Assembly (NCBI RefSeq): GCF_041927875.1 | Contig: NZ_JBHFHN010000007.1 | DNA: 64,000 nucleotides | Strand: one strand, 5' to 3' | DNA from: Paracoccus sp041927875 | GTDB taxonomy: Bacteria > Pseudomonadota > Alphaproteobacteria > Rhodobacterales > Rhodobacteraceae | Part shown: positions 16,920 through 25,768 of the stretch, piece after piece | Layout of the letters: each line of letters begins with the position of its first letter | How positions within the stretch are numbered: the stretch's first letter is position 1 | Notes under the pieces: generated by a model | Databases searched by the model: none | Seen by the model: only the letters and a program-made list of their open reading frames with translations | What the model was told of the DNA's origin: nothing | Made by a program: the position numbers and the translations under genes

Positions 16920-18155
16920 TCAGCCCTTCCGGTGAGGCGCGGCCGGATGGCGGTTCAGCCAATCCTCAAGCCGGGTCACGATCTCGGATTTCAGGTCGTC
17001 ATCCTCGATCTCGTCGATGGCATCGGCCAGGAAGGACAGCACCAGCATCGCGACCGCCGCATCCTCGGGGACGCCGCGACTGCGCAGATAGAACAAGGCC
17101 GTCGGATCAATCGCCCCGGTCGTCGAACCGTGGCTGCATTTCACGTCATCGGCATAGATTTCCAGTTCGGGCTTGCCAAGGAACTGGCTGTTCTCATCCA
17201 GCAAAAGTGCCTGGCTGATCTGATAGCCATCGGTCTTTTGCGCGCCCGGCTTGACCAGAATCTTGCCCTGAAACACGCCGACCGCGCCGTTCTTCAGCAC
17301 CTTCTTGAACACCTGACGGCTTTCGCAGCGCTCCGCCGCATGGGTCACGAACACGGTGTCATCGTGGTGGAAATTGCCGGTCGCCGCATCGCCAAGGGCC
17401 GCGCCCGCGACATGGGCCACGGCATCATCGCCCTGAATGTCCAGCACGGCCTCATTGCGGGTCAGCGTGCCATTGGCGGCCAGAGTGAAGGATTTGAACA
17501 GAGCGGCCTCACCGATGCGGGCGAAGATCGCGGTGGCGACCAGCCGTTGACGGCCCGGACCTTGGGCGCGGATATGGTGGAACCGCGCGGCTTTGGGCAG
17601 GTCGATCTCCATCACGGTATTGGCGCGCGCGCCGGGCAGGCCGGTTTCCAGGATGGTCACCTCGGCGCCCGGATCCAGCTTGACAACGTGTCGCAAGAAC
17701 ACCTCGCAAGCCTCGGAATTGCGGCGATAAAGGATGTGCAGCGGGCGCGCGATGCGGCCCGTCACACGGATCGCCGCCCCCTCATCCGCGCGAATGCCGT
17801 TCAGCGCCGCCAGAGGGCGACCCACGGGCTTCTGGCCCTCGGCCTCAAGCGTGCCGACAAAGCCCGCCACCCAATCGGGCGCGGCCGACAAGGGCGCGAT
17901 CTCGATGCCTTCGGCTCCGGTCAGGTCGGACGCCTCCGCATCAAAGACCCCATCGGTGAAAACCATCACGAACCGGTCGCGGGTTGAAAACAGCGGCGGC
18001 TCGGCGTCCTTCGGGGGCAGCGGCGCAGGCGGCACCTCATCGGCCAGAAGCGCGCGCGGATCGGTATAGCGCCAGTATTCGTCGCGCCGGGTCGGCAGGC
18101 CGCCCTGGGCGTCCAGCCGCGCCTGCGCGCCCGCCTTCAGATCGTCCAGCGCCAT
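16920..18155 (-). CDS. sufD: SufD, Fe-S cluster assembly scaffold component
   Basis: Component of the SufBC2D scaffold complex that builds Fe-S clusters in the cytoplasm. 411 residues. The C-terminal core carries the SufB/SufD signature: FQGKILVKPGAQKTDGYQ, then LEIYADDVKCSHGSTTG and FYLRSRGVPEDAA. The N-terminal RRDEYWRYTDPRALL is typical of SufD. Its start overlaps the sufC stop by one base, so SufC and SufD are translationally coupled. Confidence 0.96.
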   Translation of the reverse strand: MALDDLKAGAQARLDAQGGLPTRRDEYWRYTDPRALLADEVPPAPLPPKDAEPPLFSTRDRFVMVFTDGVFDAEASDLTGAEGIEIAPLSAAPDWVAGFVGTLEAEGQKPVGRPLAALNGIRADEGAAIRVTGRIARPLHILYRRNSEACEVFLRHVVKLDPGAEVTILETGLPGARANTVMEIDLPKAARFHHIRAQGPGRQRLVATAIFARIGEAALFKSFTLAANGTLTRNEAVLDIQGDDAVAHVAGAALGDAATGNFHHDDTVFVTHAAERCESRQVFKKVLKNGAVGVFQGKILVKPGAQKTDGYQISQALLLDENSQFLGKPELEIYADDVKCSHGSTTGAIDPTALFYLRSRGVPEDAAVAMLVLSFLADAIDEIEDDDLKSEIVTRLEDWLNRHPAAPHRKG

Positions 18156-18910
18156 CAGCCGACCTCCGCCAACAGATCGCCGTAACCGTTCTGTTCGACC
18201 TCGAGCGCCAGTTCCGGCCCGCCCGATTTCACGATCCGGCCATCGGCCATGATATGCACGACATCGGGTTTGATATGGTCCAGCAGGCGCTGGTAATGGG
18301 TGATGACCAGGAACGACCGGTCCGGCCCGCGCAGCGCATTCACGCCCTCGCTGACCAGCCGCATGGCATCGACATCAAGGCCCGAGTCGGTCTCGTCCAG
18401 GATGCACATCTTCGGTTCCAGCATCGCCATCTGCAGGATTTCGTTGCGCTTTTTCTCACCGCCCGAAAAGCCGACATTGACCGGACGCTTCAGCATCTCG
18501 GCGTCGATATTCAGTGATTTGGCCTTTTCGCGCACGACCTTCAGGAACTCGGCCGAGGACATCTCGTCCTGCCCGCGCGCCTTGCGCTGCGCGTTCACGG
18601 CGGTGCGCAGGAAGGTCATGTTGCCGACACCGGGAATTTCGACCGGGTATTGGAAGGCCAGGAACAGCCCCGCCGCCGCCCGTTCTTCGGGTTCCTGTTC
18701 CAGCAGGTCATCGCCATTCAGCGTGGCGCTGCCCTCGGTCACGACATAGCCGTCGCGGCCCGACAGCACATAGGACAGGGTCGATTTCCCCGACCCGTTC
18801 GGCCCCATGATCGCGTGAACCTCGCCCGCCGGAACGGTCAGGGTCAGGCCTTTCAGGATCTGCTTGTCTTCTTCCTCAAGCTTGACGTGCAGGTTTTCGA
18901 TTTTCAGCAT
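18155..18910 (-). CDS. sufC: SufC, ATPase of the Fe-S assembly complex
   Basis: ABC-type ATPase (not a transporter) that drives SufBC2D. 251 residues. Walker A is GPNGSGKST (about 36-44), the signature FSGGEKKRNEI and Walker B CILDETDSGLD. The ETDSGLDVDA segment is characteristic of SufC. It lies between the FkbM-type gene and sufD. Confidence 0.97.
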   Translation of the reverse strand: MLKIENLHVKLEEEDKQILKGLTLTVPAGEVHAIMGPNGSGKSTLSYVLSGRDGYVVTEGSATLNGDDLLEQEPEERAAAGLFLAFQYPVEIPGVGNMTFLRTAVNAQRKARGQDEMSSAEFLKVVREKAKSLNIDAEMLKRPVNVGFSGGEKKRNEILQMAMLEPKMCILDETDSGLDVDAMRLVSEGVNALRGPDRSFLVITHYQRLLDHIKPDVVHIMADGRIVKSGGPELALEVEQNGYGDLLAEVG

Positions 18911-18928
18911 GTGTCTTCCTTGGATCGT

Positions 18929-19828
18929 CTAGCCCTGCGCCGCGGCGGCAGGCTTGGGGTTCACTTTGGCCAGGTAGGCAGCCAGCAGTCGCCGGTCGAG
19001 GCCGATATGGTCGTCAAGAATGGTCAGACAGCGCAGCACCACATCCAGGCTGCCCAAGACGCTGTCGGCAAGCAGCGCCAGATGCTTGACGGCCTCGACG
19101 TCGGCGGGCGTCGATTTGCGCAGGATCATGTCGCGGCGCAGAAACACCGCATCGCCATCCACCGCCTGGGAGGCCATCATCGACGGGTCAAGCCGTTCGC
19201 CCAGTCGGCTGCGCAGCGCGTGCGATTTGGTGAACAGCATCTTGTGGAACTCGAACCCCTGCTTGCGCAGCGACGCCATCTGGTCACCGATCAGCGGCTG
19301 CTGATCGTAAAGCGGCACAAAGGCCACCTCGGTGATGATTGCGCCCGTCCCGGCAAGGGTTCTGGCGCCATGGTCAAAGACCTTAGTCTCGCCGCCCTGA
19401 ATGTCGATCTTCAGCAGGTCCGGCGTCGGCAGATCCGTCAGGTCATCCAGCCGCTGCGTGTTGAAGGGCAACTGCCCGACCTGTCGCAAGGCCTGACGGG
19501 AAAAGCCAAGATAGCGTTCGACAAAGCCCGAGTTGGCATCCAGCGTCGAGTTGAAACCGTCCACGGCAAACAGCCGCAACACGGCATCCTTTCCGTCGCC
19601 CACAGCCGCGCGAATGTAATGCTCGCGCGGACCCTTGGTGACCTGAAGCTTTTCAAAAGCCTCGGGCGCGGGTTCAAAGCCCCAGATCTCGCACAGGCCG
19701 GCCTTGTGCATCAGCGCATAGGGCGGCGGATTGACCGGGTTGGCCCCGACGTCCAGGATACGCGTCAACCGCGTCGGCGCGACCAACTCATGCAACAGTC
19801 GCAGACGCTCGACCTTGGCGTCGACCAT
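18929..19828 (-). CDS. FkbM-family methyltransferase inside the suf operon
   Basis: SAM-dependent methyltransferase of the FkbM family, 299 residues. The SAM-binding region is ILDVGANPVNPP (about 25-36) followed by WGFEPAPEAFEKL. The FkbM core motif is LLKIDIQGGETKVFDHG. FkbM members mostly O-methylate sugars or small molecules; nothing here fixes the substrate. The C-terminal ~80 residues (PADVEAVKHLALLADSVLG onward) are helical and outside the core fold. The ATG at 19828 overlaps the sufB stop by one base (a GTG at 19831 is an in-frame alternative), and sufC follows 18 bp later. It is therefore an integral part of the operon, though not a known Suf component. Confidence 0.9.
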   Translation of the reverse strand: MVDAKVERLRLLHELVAPTRLTRILDVGANPVNPPPYALMHKAGLCEIWGFEPAPEAFEKLQVTKGPREHYIRAAVGDGKDAVLRLFAVDGFNSTLDANSGFVERYLGFSRQALRQVGQLPFNTQRLDDLTDLPTPDLLKIDIQGGETKVFDHGARTLAGTGAIITEVAFVPLYDQQPLIGDQMASLRKQGFEFHKMLFTKSHALRSRLGERLDPSMMASQAVDGDAVFLRRDMILRKSTPADVEAVKHLALLADSVLGSLDVVLRCLTILDDHIGLDRRLLAAYLAKVNPKPAAAAQG

Positions 19829-21342
19829 CACCCCACGCTCCCCTCAAGGCTGATCGCCACCAGGCTCTGCGCCTCCATGGCGAACTCCATCGGCAGCGCC
19901 TGCAAGACCTCGCGGCAGAAGCCGTTGACGACCAGGGCCACGGCCTCTTCCTCGTCCATGCCGCGCGACCGGCAGTAGAACAGCTGATCGTCATCGACCT
20001 TGCTGGTCGTCGCCTCATGTTCGACGCGCGATGAGGTGTTCTTCACCTCGATATAGGGCACGGTATGCGCGCCGCATTGATCGCCGATCAGCAGGCTGTC
20101 GCATTGGGTATAGTTGCGGCTGTTCTCGGCGCGCGGGTGCATTGTCACGAGGCCACGATAGGTGTTCTGCGCGCGGCCCGCCGAAATCCCCTTGGACACG
20201 ATCCGCGACCGTGTGTTCTTGCCCAGATGGATCATCTTGGTGCCGGTATCGGCCTGCTGCATGTTGTTGGCGATGGCGATCGAATAGAACTCGCCCTGGC
20301 TGGCCTCGCCGCGCAGGATGCAGGACGGGTATTTCCAGGTGATCGCCGATCCGGTTTCCACCTGCGTCCACATCACCTTGGCCCGGTCGCCCCGGCAATC
20401 AGCGCGCTTGGTGACAAAGTTGTAGATGCCGCCCTTGCCCTCTTCATCGCCGGGGAACCAGTTCTGGACGGTCGAATACTTGACCTCGGCATCCTTCAGG
20501 ATGACGATTTCCACCACCGCGGCGTGCAACTGATTGGTGTCGCGCTTGGGGGCGGTGCAGCCCTCAAGGTAGCTGACATAGCCGCCCTCGTCGCAGATGA
20601 TCAGGGTGCGTTCAAACTGCCCGGTATTTTCGGCATTGATGCGGAAATAGGTCGACAGTTCCATCGGGCAGCGCGTGCCCGGCGGGATATAGACGAAGGA
20701 CCCATCCGAAAACACCGCGCTGTTTAGCGTGGCGAAAAAGTTGTCGCTGGGCGGGACGACGCTGCCCAGGTATTTCTGCACCAGCTCGGGATGCTCGCGG
20801 ATCGCCTCGCTGATCGAGCAGAAGATCACCCCGGCCTTGGCCAGTTCCGCCTTGAAAGTGGTGCCCACCGACACGCTGTCGAACACCGCGTCCACCGCGA
20901 CCTTGCGGCCCTCGGCAGGCGCGCCCTCGGCGCCCTCGATCCCGGCCAGGATCATCTGTTCCTTCAGCGGGATGCCCAGCTTTTCATAGGTCGCCAGCAG
21001 CTTCGGGTCGACCTCATCCAGCGACTTCGGCTTTTCCGCCATGCTTTTCGGCTGGGCGTAATAATACTGATCCTGATAGTCGATGACCGGATAATTCAGC
21101 ATCGCCCAACTGGGTTCGGTCATGGTCAGCCAGCGGCGATAGGCCGCCAGCCGCCAGTCGGTCATCCATTCGGGTTCGCCATTCTTCTGGCTGATCAGCC
21201 GGACGATATCCTCATTCAGCCCCTTGGGGGCGTATTCCATCTCGATGTCGGTTTCCCAGCCGTATTTGTAACTGCCCATGTTCTGAACAGTTTCCACGGT
21301 TTCACGGTCCACCCCCTCGCGGATGTCGAGGTCTTGCGTCAT
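19828..21342 (-). CDS. sufB: SufB, Fe-S cluster assembly scaffold
   Basis: Core scaffold subunit of the SufBC2D complex. 504 residues from the ATG at 21342 (MTQDLDIREGVDRETVETV), chosen because GGGAG precedes it by 5 nt; the frame is open to 21429 without homology. Family motifs: YKYGWETDIE near the N-terminus, GTRCPMELSTYFRIN, CEGGYVSYLEGCTAP-like region (LIICDEGGYVSYLEGC), and the C-terminal IEVKNTSSRVEHEATTSKVD and YCRSRGMDEEEA. Its stop overlaps the start of the FkbM gene. Confidence 0.97.
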   Translation of the reverse strand: MTQDLDIREGVDRETVETVQNMGSYKYGWETDIEMEYAPKGLNEDIVRLISQKNGEPEWMTDWRLAAYRRWLTMTEPSWAMLNYPVIDYQDQYYYAQPKSMAEKPKSLDEVDPKLLATYEKLGIPLKEQMILAGIEGAEGAPAEGRKVAVDAVFDSVSVGTTFKAELAKAGVIFCSISEAIREHPELVQKYLGSVVPPSDNFFATLNSAVFSDGSFVYIPPGTRCPMELSTYFRINAENTGQFERTLIICDEGGYVSYLEGCTAPKRDTNQLHAAVVEIVILKDAEVKYSTVQNWFPGDEEGKGGIYNFVTKRADCRGDRAKVMWTQVETGSAITWKYPSCILRGEASQGEFYSIAIANNMQQADTGTKMIHLGKNTRSRIVSKGISAGRAQNTYRGLVTMHPRAENSRNYTQCDSLLIGDQCGAHTVPYIEVKNTSSRVEHEATTSKVDDDQLFYCRSRGMDEEEAVALVVNGFCREVLQALPMEFAMEAQSLVAISLEGSVG

Positions 21343-21367
21343 TGCGTCTCCCTGCCCCGGCGGGGCC

Positions 21368-22417
21368 TCAGCCATGGCGCGCCCGGTGTCGCCGGTGCGC
21401 GCTTTCCCATGCGCGCAGGAAGCGGTCAACCTGGTCGCGCGTCGTCCCTATTCCCAATGAGATGCGGATGGCCGAGGCCGCCTGCATCTCGTCATACCCC
21501 ATCGCGCGCAACACCCGGCTGGCACGCACCTTGCCCGATGAACAGGCCGACCCCGCGCTGATCGCGAAACCGGCCAGATCCATCTGCATGACCTGGGTTT
21601 CACCCTTCCAGCCGGGCGAGATCACGCAGGTCGTGTTGGGCAGGCGCGGGGCCGCTTCGGCACCCGACCCCGGAAACATAGCATTTTCGTCGGATTCTGC
21701 CAGCCCATTTTCAAGAATCGTTCTAAGTTCGGCAACCCGATCCCAATCGCCATCGGCCAGATGCTGCGCGGCCCGGCGCGCGGCGGCGGCAAAACCCGCG
21801 ATGCCGATCAGGTTTTCGGTCCCTGCGCGCCGCCCCATCTCTTGCCCGCCGCCGCGCAATTGCGCCGCAAGCTCGGTTCCGGGGCGCAGGATCAGCGCAC
21901 CCACACCCTTTGGCCCGCCCAGCTTGTGCGCGCTGACCAGCCCCATGGTGATGCCCAGCCAGTTGAAGGCAAAGGGGATCTTGCCGAAACCCTGGGTCAG
22001 GTCGCTGACCGCCAGCCCCTCGGGCAGGGTCTGAACCACGCCCGTCTCGGAATTGGCCAGTTGCAGCGCGGCACGCCCCGGATCGGCCACCGACACCCGC
22101 CCCGCCGCATCGACCGGCAGGCCGTCGCGGCACCAGGCCGCCACCGCGTCATGCTCGACGCTCGCGCAATCCAGATCGCGACCGGCCAGGGCCAGGGCGG
22201 CCGCCTCGGTCGCGCCCGAGGTGAACACGACATCGCACCCATCCGCGCCCAGCGCCGCAGCCACATCCGCGCGCGCCGATTCGATCAGTGCCTTGGCAGC
22301 CCGCCCTTCCGCATGAACCGAGGACGGATTGCCCACCACATCCATCGCCGCCATCATCGCGGCCCGCGCCTCGGCCACCAAGGGCGTGGTCGCGTTATGA
22401 TCCAGATACACCCGCAT
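21368..22417 (-). CDS. iscS: IscS/NifS-type (group I) cysteine desulfurase
   Basis: PLP-dependent cysteine desulfurase, 349 residues, shorter than the ~400 of E. coli IscS. YLDHNATTP opens the protein; the PLP lysine is K165 in VSAHKLGGPKG and the persulfide cysteine C292 in SAGSACSSGKVR. It lies between iscR and sufB. The operon therefore encodes two desulfurases of different groups, this one and SufS; division of labour cannot be read from sequence. Several loops are shortened relative to IscS. Confidence 0.93.
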   Translation of the reverse strand: MRVYLDHNATTPLVAEARAAMMAAMDVVGNPSSVHAEGRAAKALIESARADVAAALGADGCDVVFTSGATEAAALALAGRDLDCASVEHDAVAAWCRDGLPVDAAGRVSVADPGRAALQLANSETGVVQTLPEGLAVSDLTQGFGKIPFAFNWLGITMGLVSAHKLGGPKGVGALILRPGTELAAQLRGGGQEMGRRAGTENLIGIAGFAAAARRAAQHLADGDWDRVAELRTILENGLAESDENAMFPGSGAEAAPRLPNTTCVISPGWKGETQVMQMDLAGFAISAGSACSSGKVRASRVLRAMGYDEMQAASAIRISLGIGTTRDQVDRFLRAWESAHRRHRARHG

Positions 22418-22479
22418 CCCGCCTCCTTACGCGCGTCGCGCCCCGTGGCCGCCGTCGGCAAGGTGGATGTTCATCCCAA

Positions 22480-22498
22480 GAAGAAAGCGGCTTTCTTC
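22480..22498 (-). other. Small hairpin between iscR and iscS
   Basis: GAAGAAA - GCGGC - TTTCTTC, a perfect 7-bp stem in the 133-bp iscR-iscS gap. It might attenuate or process the transcript between regulator and operon body. The rest of the gap shows nothing. Confidence 0.35.
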
Positions 22499-22550
22499 GT
22501 GGTCCAAATATCCCCCGCGGACCGTCCCGCAGCCGGGCAGGCGCGCGCCG

Positions 22551-23009
22551 TCAGTCATCGACGACCGAGAACAGACCGGGCACCGCCGGACAGGGCTTCA
22601 GCCGATTGCCGATCACATCGGCCAGCGTCGTTTCATAAAGGAAAACATAAACATGCGCCGACAGGCTTTCCCACAGCCGGTTCGACAGGCTTTGCGCGCG
22701 CGTGCCCGATACGCCGCCCGTCACACCGGCACCGGTATGCATCGCGCTGACGGTTTCATCCACCGCCTCCAGCACATCGGCCAGCCGCAGATCCTCGGGG
22801 GCGCGGGCAAGGCGATAGCCGCCGCCGGGGCCACGCACGCTGTCCACCAGCCCGGCACGGCGCAGGCGAACGAAAAGCTGTTCCAGATACGGCAGCGAGA
22901 TATCCTGCCGGCGCGAGATCTCGGCCAGCGAGGTCAGATGTTCTGGCCCCGCCAGCGCCAGATCGCACAGCGCAACCACCGCATAGCGTCCCTTGGTGGA
23001 CAGTTTCAT
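22551..23009 (-). CDS. iscR: IscR-like Rrf2-family regulator
   Basis: Winged-helix transcription factor of the Rrf2 family, 152 residues, first gene of the isc/suf operon. MKLSTKGRYAVVALCDLAL is the family N-terminus; the recognition region is ISLPYLEQLFVRLRRAGLV and the wing RGPGGGYRLA. The start at 23009 follows an AAGGGGG stretch; upstream codons lack homology. E. coli IscR binds its [2Fe-2S] cluster through three central cysteines; those are absent here, with only C15 and C140. Rhodobacter sphaeroides IscR is reported to bind a cluster with an atypical, mostly non-cysteine scheme, so this protein probably belongs to that type. Confidence 0.92.
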   Translation of the reverse strand: MKLSTKGRYAVVALCDLALAGPEHLTSLAEISRRQDISLPYLEQLFVRLRRAGLVDSVRGPGGGYRLARAPEDLRLADVLEAVDETVSAMHTGAGVTGGVSGTRAQSLSNRLWESLSAHVYVFLYETTLADVIGNRLKPCPAVPGLFSVVDD

Positions 23010-23148
23010 CGCATCCCCCTTGCATCTCCGCGCGGCCTCGACCGGACGGGCGCGCGCCACCCTGAACCGCGCTTGGCGATTGACGCGCGGCGCGCGGCGG
23101 ACTACCTGATCCTGTCGCGGCCTCTTGCAGGCCGCTGACCGCAACACG

Positions 23149-23176
23149 ATCTAAGGACAGGCCCGGCCAGCGTCAA
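23149..23176 (-). promoter_or_regulatory. Candidate promoter of the iscR-suf operon
   Basis: On the minus strand TTGACG and TTAGAT are 16 bp apart, giving a leader of roughly 130 nt before iscR. A 7-bp hairpin (GCGGCCT-CTTGC-AGGCCGC, 23117-23135) lies within that leader. IscR and Irr control of such operons is known in relatives, but no operator was confidently recognised. Confidence 0.4.
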
Positions 23177-23223
23177 GCCGGACCGCCCCCCGGCCCGCGT
23201 GGCCCCGACATAAGGCAAATCTG

Positions 23224-23883
23224 ATGCCCGAAGTGATTTTCGCCGGCCCCGAAGGCCGTCTTGAGGGCCGCTATCACGCCCAGCCCCAGCCCGATGCCCC
23301 GATTGCCATCATCCTGCATCCGAACCCGCAGTTCGGCGGCACGATGAACAACCGCGTCGTCTATAACCTGCATTACGCCTTTCACCGGCTTGGGTTTACC
23401 GTTCTGCGGTTCAACTTCCGCGGCGTCGGCCGCAGCCAGGGCGAGTTCGATCAGGGCATTGGCGAACTCAGCGATGCCGCCTCGGCGCTGGATTACCTGC
23501 AAGCGATGAACCCGAACTCCAAGCATTGCTGGGTTGCGGGCTTCAGCTTTGGCGCCTGGATCGGGATGCAACTGTTGATGCGCCGCCCCGAGATCACCGG
23601 CTTCATCAGCGTGGCCCCGCCCGCGAACATGTATGATTTCAGCTTTCTGGCGCCCTGCCCGGCCTCGGGCCTGATCATCAACGGCAGCGCCGATCGTGTC
23701 GCGCCGCCCAAGGATACGCAGGCATTGGTCGGCAAGCTGCGCGAACAGAAGGGCATCACCATCACCCATCAGGAAATTGATGGGGCCGATCATTTCTTCA
23801 AGGATGATCAAGCACATATGGGCCCGATGATCGATCACGTCTCGACCTATGTGCGCCGCCGCCTGACGGAGACCACGCGCTGA
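23224..23883 (+). CDS. Alpha/beta-hydrolase fold protein
   Basis: 219-residue cytoplasmic hydrolase of the small alpha/beta type. The nucleophile elbow is GFSFGAW (S108), the oxyanion region LHPNPQFGGTMNNRV, and the catalytic histidine probably in GADHFFKDD; an acid lies in INGSADRVAPP. The family is widespread in alphaproteobacteria and mostly annotated only as hydrolase. It is divergent from iscR (214 bp apart) and on its own; substrate unknown. Confidence 0.88.
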   Translation: MPEVIFAGPEGRLEGRYHAQPQPDAPIAIILHPNPQFGGTMNNRVVYNLHYAFHRLGFTVLRFNFRGVGRSQGEFDQGIGELSDAASALDYLQAMNPNSKHCWVAGFSFGAWIGMQLLMRRPEITGFISVAPPANMYDFSFLAPCPASGLIINGSADRVAPPKDTQALVGKLREQKGITITHQEIDGADHFFKDDQAHMGPMIDHVSTYVRRRLTETTR

Positions 23884-23958
23884 TCGGGGCGCGTTAGGGC
23901 GACGTTAAGTGGCCGGATGCTAAGCGAAACCTGGACACCACAAGGAAAGGATGTTCAG

Positions 23959-24630
23959 GTGATTCGGATGATGATGATGGCGGCGGCGCTGACAGCGCCC
24001 GCCGTGACGCCCGCACGGGCGCAAATCGGCCCGGCGGATGTCGGCGGGCCGGTTCAGTCACACAGCTTCGCGCAGGCGCGAATGATCGGTGACGATCCAC
24101 AGATCAGCACGCAGGGCCGTATTGTCGCTGCGGGGGCCGAAGGTGCCGATGCGGCGGGCACCTTTGCCGTTGCCGGGCAAGCGGGCTCCGCGCGATCGGA
24201 TGCCGGCATCCCGGCGCGCTATCGCCACGGCGGGACCGGTCGCAGTTTCTGGGACGGCGGTGATGATCCGCTGACCGCCGGGGGCGGTGCCATCGGTCGC
24301 GCCGCCAACGTGGACAGCGGCGATGACGCGGGCGCGGCGGCGGATGCCGGCGGCGACGCCGGATCCACCCCGCAGGACAACGACAAGAACGGCGATGGCA
24401 TCTCGGATGACTATGATTGGGATGACGTCAGCACCTGGGACGACGAACCCTTCCCCGACGACGGCGATGGCGGCGACGGTTCTGACGGTGACAGCGGTGA
24501 TGATCCGGCTGATGTTCCCGATGACGATGCGGATGGCGCGGGCGATGAAACGGCCGATGACATGGGGGGCGACGAGGACGCCACATCCGATGATGCAGAC
24601 GGCGATATGACCGGCCAAGGCGCGGCTTGA
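23959..24630 (+). CDS. Secreted, very acidic protein with a calcium-loop motif
   Basis: I do not recognise this family. The chosen start is GTG 23959, 8 nt after AGGAAAGG (an ATG at 23917 or 23968 are alternatives), giving 223 residues. Residues 1-~22 are a signal peptide ending ARA-QIG. The middle is Gly/Ala-rich. DNDKNGDGISDDYD (about 142-155) has the spacing of a thrombospondin type 3 or EF-hand-like calcium loop. The last ~70 residues are almost only Asp, Gly, Ala, Thr and Glu. It probably sits in the periplasm or outside, binding divalent cations. It lies 75 bp after the hydrolase gene and is followed by a hairpin. Confidence 0.65.
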   Translation: MIRMMMMAAALTAPAVTPARAQIGPADVGGPVQSHSFAQARMIGDDPQISTQGRIVAAGAEGADAAGTFAVAGQAGSARSDAGIPARYRHGGTGRSFWDGGDDPLTAGGGAIGRAANVDSGDDAGAAADAGGDAGSTPQDNDKNGDGISDDYDWDDVSTWDDEPFPDDGDGGDGSDGDSGDDPADVPDDDADGAGDETADDMGGDEDATSDDADGDMTGQGAA

Positions 24631-24638
24631 CCTTGGCC

Positions 24639-24667
24639 CTGCCAGCGCCCATCCTGGGTGCTGGCAG
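24639..24667 (+). terminator. Hairpin after the acidic protein gene
   Basis: CTGCCAGC and GCTGGCAG arms extended inward by CCC/GGG, about 12 paired positions, 8 bp past the stop, followed by TCTTCG rather than a clean T-tract. Confidence 0.6.
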
Positions 24668-24743
24668 GTCTTCGTGGTGGCGTCCTGCGTCGCCGCGCTG
24701 ACCCTTTGCATCATCGCATCCATCGCTGCGGGACAAAGACCCG

Positions 24744-25349
24744 ATGACAGATCCCGAAGCCGCGGCCCGGCGTCTTGACCGGCAGATCGCCTTTTTGACC
24801 GAGGCCGATCGGCTGAAAACCGTCCTTCGCGCCACGCCGATCACCGATCAGTCACGCCCGGAAAACTCGGCTGAACATAGCTGGCACCTGGCGCTTTACG
24901 CCCTGATCCTGGCCGACCACGCCCGGCCCGGCGTCAATATCGACCGCGTGATCCGGATGCTGATCCTGCATGACCTGGTCGAGATCGACGTGGGCGATGT
25001 GCCGATCCACGCCAATGGCGGCCAGTCGCACGCCAGCCACGCCCGGCTGGCCGACGAGGCCGCCGCCGCCGATCGCATCTTCGGCCTGCTGCCCGATGAC
25101 CTGGCCACTGATCTGCGCGCACTGTGGGATGAGTTCGAGGAGGCCCGGACAGAGGATGCAATCTTTGCCAAATCGCTGGACCGTGTTCAGCCGGTGCTGA
25201 TGAACCTGGCATCGGGTGGCGGGTCATGGCGCGATTATGCGGTGACGCTGGACCAGGTCGAAACCCGCGTCGGCACCAAGGTCGCCCGCGGCGCGCCCCG
25301 GCTGTGGCAGGCCTTGCAGTTGCGCCTGAAGCAATTTTTCAACGCGTGA
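24744..25349 (+). CDS. HD-domain hydrolase (YfbR/HDDC2-like 5'-nucleotidase)
   Basis: 201-residue HD-fold phosphohydrolase. The metal ligands are H45 in ENSAEHSWHLA, the H76-D77 pair in LILHDLVEIDVGD and an aspartate in FAKSLDRVQPVL. This layout is typical of the YfbR/HDDC2 group, whose members dephosphorylate (deoxy)nucleoside 5'-monophosphates; the assignment here is by motif. It stands alone, followed by a long stretch without genes. Confidence 0.85.
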   Translation: MTDPEAAARRLDRQIAFLTEADRLKTVLRATPITDQSRPENSAEHSWHLALYALILADHARPGVNIDRVIRMLILHDLVEIDVGDVPIHANGGQSHASHARLADEAAAADRIFGLLPDDLATDLRALWDEFEEARTEDAIFAKSLDRVQPVLMNLASGGGSWRDYAVTLDQVETRVGTKVARGAPRLWQALQLRLKQFFNA

Positions 25350-25390
25350 ACGATTATCCAGCCGGGACGACCTGCACGACCGGGGGAGGG

Positions 25391-25501
25391 CCGCATCCCC
25401 GATCGATTGCCCGCACCACCAAGCCGCTGGCGGCCCACACCGCGCCGTCCGGGAAATGGCGGGCGCCGCAGGCCCTGCTAGCTCGGCTTCATCGCGCGGC
25501 C
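25391..25501. repeat. Degenerate direct repeat, copy A
   Basis: About 80% identical by eye to 25769-25880. Shared blocks include GCACCACCAAGCCG, ATGGCGGGCGCC and CTTCATCGCGCGGC. Confidence 0.7.
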
Positions 25502-25768
25502 TTGGCCCGCACAAAACGCGCGCCACGAATGCAGTTTCGAGAGGCTGCATCTCTGACTGGTTGACTTTGTCGCTGAGCCGCAGCCCCGCCGATGGTCCAC
25601 AGCCCGGGGTGCAAGCCGAGCCGCCCCCCAAGCCTTCCCCGCCCAGCCGTTGACCCAATGGCACACCCCAAGACGAGCACCACAGCCCGACCAGCAGCCG
25701 CCGATGGATCGCGGTCCGCTCAGTGAGGTAGCCTGACGCTACCATTCCAAAGCGGCAATAGCCGAGGA

